Source: Microglena sp. YARC (Eukaryota > Chlorophyta > Chlorophyceae > Chlamydomonadales > Chlamydomonadaceae). Taken from it: a stretch of DNA of 64,000 nucleotides. Both the position numbers and the translations under genes were made by a program. Under the pieces are notes generated by a model. The model had not been told where the DNA came from, did not search any database, and was given only the letters and a program-made list of their open reading frames with translations. Shown here piece after piece: positions 59,248 to 64,000 of the stretch (positions are counted from its first letter, which is position 1; each line of letters begins with the position of its first letter). The stretch lies in NCBI GenBank assembly GCA_022414725.1, contig CM039467.1:12008491-12072490 (forward strand), given 5' to 3'.

Positions 59248-59726
59248 CAGTTTTGTGTATTACGGTTTTGAGCACGGTTATGGTTACGGTTTATAACGGT
59301 ATTTAGAGCTGCTTACGGTTGATTACGTTTTTGTTGTTTCTCACCAACCGTAAACCATTCACGTTATAAAGATTGCTCCGATGACAAAGTTGTTCCCCAT
59401 CAACAGAGACCAATGGTGCAATAAAATAAATATAGTCATTTGTAGGGTTCGGCTATTTTATATAATATTAGTAAATAAATAATATTATATAATATTAGTC
59501 AGTCGAGCCGTCTCACCTGAATTTCGAATTTATTTGAAACACTTATATTATTGTGACACTGTAATAATATTAGTTAATATTAGTTTTTCAAACACTTATA
59601 TTAGTTGCCGTTTCCTAGTCATTTGTGGGGATGGGTGTTTGGGCGTAGGATGGGAGCCTAGGAGGGTGCCGAGTATATCAAACTTGGAATTGTTACATCT
59701 TAGTAGATCTCAGGTCTATATATAGT
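59248..59726. other. intergenic region without recognised genes
   Basis: 59255-59350 is rich in TTACGGTT/TATAACGG motifs. 59450-59600 is AT-rich with repeated AATATTAGT. No gene is supported. Confidence 0.5.
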
Positions 59727-59745
59727 TCAATCATCACCACCATCG

Positions 59746-59794
<49 letters not shown>

Positions 59795-59795
59795 A
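59727..59795. repeat. (ATC)n microsatellite
   Basis: Long ATC/CAT run with further scattered CATCAT to about 59915. Confidence 0.95.
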
Positions 59796-60306
59796 AATAT
59801 CATTCATTAGTTCATTCATTAGCATCATAAGGCTTTAGCATCATCATCCTTAGCAGCAACGTCATCATAATTTAATCTTTAAAGTCGCATTATCATCTTC
59901 ATCATCATCACGTCATCATCACTTAATATACTGAAGTGAAGCGGGGGGTGTTCAAAAAGTATGTGGGGAGGCACACGCTGTTAATCTTCTCCGAATTGGT
60001 CGTAAGCCCCGAAACCGTCGAAAAAAGTGAAAAAAGTGCCTGGGGGCTGAGATCTGGGGGGGTCCCAAAGGGGGGGGGGAGGGGGGGTCGAGGCCGATCT
60101 CAAAATTTCTTCACAACTTCTTCGTCTGTGGCCAGAATCGAACGTACAGCACACCATCGAAAACGCCTCCACGAAAGCGTTACGAATCTGCAGTCGTTGC
60201 TCGATTAGACCCACGGTGTAATTAAGTGGATGTACTGGAAGGTACATCCAGTCTGGATGCCAACCAGAACTTCACAACCAGAGCCGACAAGTTCCCTACT
60301 TAGCAG

Positions 60307-61074
60307 TTGGAAGCTCCAGCAGCAGGAATCCCCGCTCGCTTAAAGCAACGGACGAAAAGAAAGGTCAAGGTCAAGGCCCTGGCCTCGGCCGAGGCTAGAG
60401 CAGCCCAGGCCAAATCGCCCACAACTCGTGCCGAGGCGCCTTCTGCACCCGAGCCCTTGACGACAACTTGCAACATCTGCAATGCCGTGGTCCAGTGCCC
60501 TCTTAGCAACAAGGGAAGCCTAAAGTCGCACCAGGCCAGCAAGCAGTGCATGGCAGCCAAGGCGTCCAAGTCTGGCATTTTCCCCCTCTCCAAGTTTTTC
60601 AAGCCACTGTCTGGTGTTCCACCAGCTGCTAAATCGCCAATACTAGACGTGGCACCAAGCACCCACTCTCCAAGGTCAGGGCTCAGGAGTGCCTTCCTGA
60701 CAACCAGCCATGGCGACCCCTCCAGCAATGGTGGCCCCTCCAGCCATGGCGACCCCTCCAGCCATGGCGACCCCTTCGGCCATGGTGGCCCACGTCCTAC
60801 CACATCACCATCACCAGATGTCAGGCGTTCTCCAAGGCTTGGGATAAGGAGGGGGTTCTTGTTTGGACCAGGAACCAGTCCCCAACCAGCTAGACCAGCA
60901 AAGTTGATGCGTGTAGGTCAGACGCATACCGAGCTCCCTAGATGCTTGGGATTTCGGCCTGACATCAATGACCCAGCGGTGCCCTTCTTGCAGAAATGGC
61001 CCATTGCAGAGCCCATGGTGAATCCAAGAGAACACTGCTTCGAACTTAATGTAACTGCAGATGAAACTCATTAG
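60307..61074 (+). CDS. uncharacterised ORF with Cys2-His-Cys zinc-finger-like motif, inside the TIR element
   Basis: An open frame of 255 codons follows an in-frame TAG at 60301-60303 and begins without ATG. The sequence TTAGCAG just before it can be a splice acceptor, so this is best read as a last exon or a 5'-truncated gene. Near residues 54-81 lies TCNICNAVVQC...LKSHQASKQC, giving Cys-x2-Cys...His-x5-Cys spacing typical of small DNA-binding fingers. It is preceded by a basic Lys/Arg/Ala-rich segment. Residues about 133-162 are a Ser-His-Gly-Asp-Pro repeat encoded by an 18-bp minisatellite (about 60703-60790). The Pro/Arg-rich remainder is unrecognised. Its place inside an inverted-repeat element suggests a transposon-encoded DNA-binding protein. 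Confidence 0.55.
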   Translation: MEAPAAGIPARLKQRTKRKVKVKALASAEARAAQAKSPTTRAEAPSAPEPLTTTCNICNAVVQCPLSNKGSLKSHQASKQCMAAKASKSGIFPLSKFFKPLSGVPPAAKSPILDVAPSTHSPRSGLRSAFLTTSHGDPSSNGGPSSHGDPSSHGDPFGHGGPRPTTSPSPDVRRSPRLGIRRGFLFGPGTSPQPARPAKLMRVGQTHTELPRCLGFRPDINDPAVPFLQKWPIAEPMVNPREHCFELNVTADETH

Positions 61075-61131
61075 TAGCAGCCTACCTCTTATTACCGGAG
61101 ATACTTTCATGTGGGTGGGTGGGTGTGTAGA

Positions 61132-61165
61132 GGGGGGGGGGGGGGGGGGGGGAGGGGGGCAGGGG
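61132..61165 (+). repeat. G21 run with interrupted extension
   Basis: 21 consecutive G (61132-61152), one A, then further G-rich bases. It lies inside the TIR element. Confidence 0.9.
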
Positions 61166-61462
61166 TCGCTTATTCGTGAGCCAAACCACGTTTTTAAGAT
61201 GACTACCTGATACAGCTTGAGGTAAGCGTCAGTATGCACCTATCTTTCATGACCTAAGTATGATTGGTGAGGAAGATATTGACCTTTAAGCCAATGGGGG
61301 GGGGGGGGTATTGACCTTTAAGCCAATGGGGGGGGTAAGGGCAAACAAAAAACTTAAAAGCATGGGCCGGCATGGGTGTCTAAAAAAAAACTTCTTGAAC
61401 ACCCCTGAAGTGAAGTAAATCAAATTGAATTAAACTAAATGTAAATAGATTAAATTAAATTT

Positions 61463-61590
61463 GGTTTGATTTAGTTTGATGTACTTTGATTTAGTTTGAT
61501 GTACTTTGATTAAGTTTGATGTACTTTGATTTAGTTTGATGTACTTTGATTTAGTTTGATGTACTTTGATTTAGTTTGATGTACTTTCAG
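61463..61590 (+). repeat. 20-bp minisatellite TTTGATGTACTTTGATTTAG
   Basis: About six nearly perfect tandem copies, starting about 50 bp to the right of the TIR element. Confidence 0.93.
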
Positions 61591-61725
61591 AATTTAATTT
61601 ATTTGTGTTCAATTAATCACTTAATTGTGGCAGCCGTAATCACCGTAACTGAAATCAATGGTCAGGAAACGAACGCGAACGGACTTGTATTGATTACAGG
61701 CGGTAATACATAACCCTGGGGGGCA

Positions 61726-61766
<41 letters not shown>
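61726..61766 (+). repeat. G41 homopolymer
   Basis: 41 consecutive G, the longest run in the window, after CCTGGGGGGCA. The exact length is unreliable in most sequencing data. Confidence 0.92.
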
Positions 61767-61769
<3 letters not shown>

Positions 61770-61870
61770 TAACAAATGCAATTAAGCACACGCGTGAGTT
61801 TGTGGGTGTCCTGCGTTTTTATGCTCCAAGGCTGCTTCTGAATAACCTGACAAAAAATCCTAGGCGGCGG

Positions 61871-62027
61871 CGCAAGCGACGCGGAAAATTAGTGGAGAAA
61901 GTTGGCTGTCAGAACGAAAGGTGGCAACGGAATCGATTTACGAGACAGTTAGTTGAGACAGTTGGCTTCATGTGGTCGGACCCACCCGCATAGGCGCACA
62001 GACGGACTATGGGTGACCCTGGGGGCT
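61871..62027 (+). repeat. family E direct repeat, copy 1
   Basis: Shares CGCAAGCGACGCGGAAAATT, AGTGGCAAC-like GGTGGCAACGG, GAGACAGTTGGCT, GGTCGGAC, CACAGACGGAC and GGGTGACCCTGGGG with the module at 62827-63003. Confidence 0.75.
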
Positions 62028-62826
62028 CCCGCCCCCCAGAAAGGACGTCTTTGCCAAAAATGCCTTTGCCAGTTGGTGAATTGGTGATGTGCCACACCAA
62101 AGTCCAGGATACCTCTAATCATGAGCTGCAAAATAGCTTAATACTGTTAACATTCGTTGTGCTTCATTGTGTTGTAGGTTTCCTATCTCCCTTCCCGAGC
62201 TGATCAAATGATGTAGGCAGAGATTATTTTTACACCATGTTTCTGCGTGGGCCGCTACTGTTGACCCTACGAGTTTCCAAGTTGCAGTGGAAGTATAGAT
62301 GTTACGTTACATGCTGCACCCAGCTTCAGATTAGACAGCGATGTGGATGCTGTGCGCGTGTCAGATTATTGAAAGCGTTGACTTCAAGGGACGGCCAGGG
62401 CAGTCAGAGCAGTCAGAGCAGTCAGGGAAGTGGCTACGAGAACCATTTCCATACGATTTGTTCTCACTGCCGCTGCCGAGAGCGGCTTGAATAAGCGTTG
62501 AACGGGTGGTTAAACAGGGATGGGAGTACATTTGATCGGCATTGGTTGGGTTGAGAAAGGAAGCCTTGCTGGCGCTTACAGCGACCCTACAAAATAAATT
62601 CACACATGTTAGCCTTGGGCACCTTAGTAGCAGTACTGTTACCATGTATTTCTTGTATATTAACTGTGCCACAAGAACAGCGAATGTGGATGGGCGGGGA
62701 TTATTTGCACAGGGGCTTACTTCTTGGATTGTGAAGCCTTATGCCCTGGAGAATCAGGAAGATGCAAGTTGTAGAGGAGTTCCAATCTATGGTTGACAGT
62801 CACTTGTACAAGTCCTATGCCACGTC
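62028..62826. other. intergenic region without recognised genes
   Basis: Short frames on both strands lack domains. 62395-62432 is a small tandem repeat of CAGTCAGAG. I see no other structure. Confidence 0.5.
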
Positions 62827-63003
62827 GCAAGTGACGCGTAAAATTGGTGGATTGTGTTGGCAACGGAACGACAAGTGGCAACGATGGAGCTGACCGAAGT
62901 CAGTTAGTTGTGAGACAGTTGGCTGACGTGTCAGGCTTCAATATTTTGGTCGGTCGGACGGTCGGACACACAAACGGACAACGGGGTAACCCTGGGGTCA
63001 CAT
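62827..63003 (+). repeat. family E direct repeat, copy 2
   Basis: CGCAAGTGACGCGTAAAATT, AAGTGGCAACGATGG, GTGAGACAGTTGGCTGACG, GGTCGGTCGGACGGTCGGAC and CGGGGTAACCCTGGGG. Same order of blocks as copy 1 with insertions. Confidence 0.75.
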
Positions 63004-63111
63004 GTAGGAGCACCCAAGCAAGCTGTATGGAGGACAGGGGTTTACCAAACTTTTCATTGTAAATAGGACTTAAATCTAACTTGGTGATGCAAGCCAATGG
63101 AAAGCCGTTTC

Positions 63112-63318
63112 TTTTCGGGGTTATGCGTCGCAGCTTGCACTCAGCTTCCACCCTGGTCCGTTAGCCAGCGACTGAGTTGAGCCCAAAGATTACAGCAGTA
63201 TAGAAATGCTTGTCATGCTAGCTTTCAGAAGCACTAGCTAGCTTCAGGTTTGGCCCAAGGGTGGTTTACAGGAGCTTTCTAGAAGCTGCTACTCGTAGCC
63301 CAAAAAAGAAACAGTGGA
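63112..63318 (+). mobile_element. MITE-like family A, copy 6 (divergent)
   Basis: GTTTCTTTTCGGGGTTATGC at the left, TCTAGAAGCTGCTACTCG and AAAAAAGAAAC at the right, with GACTGAGTTGAGCCCAAAGA in the interior. The most diverged copy. Confidence 0.72.
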
Positions 63319-64000
63319 AAGTGCAAGCTTGGTACACAAGGAAATCCTGCCTGTGCGGGGAGATGCACTTTAAGATGCTTGATCAGACCAATGCTGAATT
63401 GTTGATCAAAGTTTCTGTGCAAGATATGATTATGTTAATGGTGTTGGTTGAGTATAGACACCTTGCAACAGCTGCAAAATAATAAATAATGGAGCACTAT
63501 ACACCAACAAACTCCCTGGCCTTGCTCGACACTGCACTCCACTAGTAATTTTCTGTTTAGTTGTATCACCTTATATGTTGTTACTTCCAGTGCCCCTGCA
63601 TGCTGCTAATTTTGGTTCATGCTGCGGAGCAGAATTTCAGGAAAGCAAGTAGCGCTGCATTCGGTGGGCCTTTTGCGTAGTTTTAATGCTGCACAGTTTG
63701 TTTGCATGAGCAGAGTTTTGTAGTTGTATTGAAGTTTAAATCTTTCTGGGTGACCTAAGCATGTTGTTGAGCTACGTACCTACCCAACTCTGGTATATGG
63801 TTCATGTTCCATCCCAACCCACACGCCAGACCTGCCCCATGATTTTTATTTTAAAAATCACGGGGCTCAAAAATGTGTCAGTATTTTGAGTTTGTTTTCC
63901 AAAATGATGCAGGCTGTGCCGTTGAAATGTGTTGAAATGTGTCCCGTATGTCTGTTTGTCTGTCTGTTCCCGGGTCCCCGCTCCGAGGTTATAAAACCTG
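63319..64000. other. right edge, no recognised gene
   Basis: A 73-codon plus-strand frame at 63261-63482 has no domain and overlaps the family A element. The last 150 bp include an ATTTTTATTTTAAAAATCA palindrome (near 63842) and repeated TGTCTG. Nothing is supported as a gene. Confidence 0.5.

Larger units (their letters stand above)
59932..61415 (+). mobile_element. ~1.46-kb TIR element with 10-bp flanking duplication
   Basis: The direct repeat TGAAGTGAAG occurs at 59932-59941 and 61406-61415. Just inside are inverted termini: GGGGTGTTCAAAAAG on the left and CTTCTTGAACACCCC on the right, matching at 14 of 15 positions. The interior carries the ORF at 60307-61074, G-rich tracts and a GGGGGGGGG-ATTGACCTTTAAGCC repeat. 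No transposase catalytic domain is seen, so it is probably non-autonomous or a decayed DNA transposon. A 10-bp duplication would suit a Mutator-like element, but the duplication is itself TGAAG twice, so its true length is uncertain. Confidence 0.72.

Noticed and set aside
60110..60215. tRNA gene suggested by AATCGAACGTACAG (possible T-arm on the minus strand)
   Set aside because: The bases on either side do not form a T-stem and no matching acceptor or anticodon stem is found.
60300..60803. 167-codon minus-strand frame rich in GSPWLEG
   Set aside because: Antisense of the 18-bp minisatellite and of the plus-strand zinc-finger ORF. No independent signal.
62237..63151. Several 60-100-codon frames on both strands
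   Set aside because: No domains, no consistent splice sites, and overlap with the family E repeat.

Overview
The window is nuclear eukaryotic DNA, most likely from a green-lineage alga (Viridiplantae). The support is a CCCTAAA telomere-type array, spliced genes with GT-AG and one GC-AG introns, a plant-type multiple-C2/transmembrane protein (MCTP), and a metazoan-type HD cyclic-nucleotide phosphodiesterase of a kind flowering plants lack. Other protists, such as dinoflagellates, also use TTTAGGG telomeres, so I do not name a species.

Layout: (1) 1-24516 is one degenerate tandem array of a ~64-bp AT-rich satellite with no credible genes. (2) 24517-25516 is a run of exactly 1000 N. (3) 25566-28444 is a noisy telomere-type array (CCCTAAA mixed with CCCTAA), oriented as the left end of a chromosome whose arm runs rightwards. 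(4) 28445-30430 is a subtelomeric satellite of ~370-380-bp dimers. (5) 30431-32330 is C/A-rich low-complexity DNA, microsatellites and a minisatellite. (6) 33123-35077 (+) is a six-exon phosphodiesterase. (7) 35078-41252 is intergenic with dispersed repeats. (8) 41253-44346 (-) is a seven-exon PlsC/LPEAT-type lysophospholipid acyltransferase. (9) 44863-59070 (+) is an MCTP-like gene, about 1236 aa over about 18 exons, divergent from the acyltransferase across ~516 bp. (10) 59071-64000 is intergenic, with a TIR- and target-duplication-bounded element carrying a zinc-finger-like ORF, several minisatellites and very long G runs.

The acyltransferase (phospholipid remodelling) and the MCTP (probable ER/plasma-membrane lipid contact protein) share an upstream region and a membrane-lipid theme, but co-regulation is inference. 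The phosphodiesterase is convergent with the acyltransferase and looks unrelated.

The most unusual material is structural: a telomere facing a scaffold gap; an interstitial telomere repeat flanked by a 37-bp duplication in an MCTP intron; an intron bounded by a 13-bp direct repeat that holds both splice sites; duplicated splice acceptors; and four dispersed repeat families that fill the MCTP introns, some lying 8-30 bp from splice sites.
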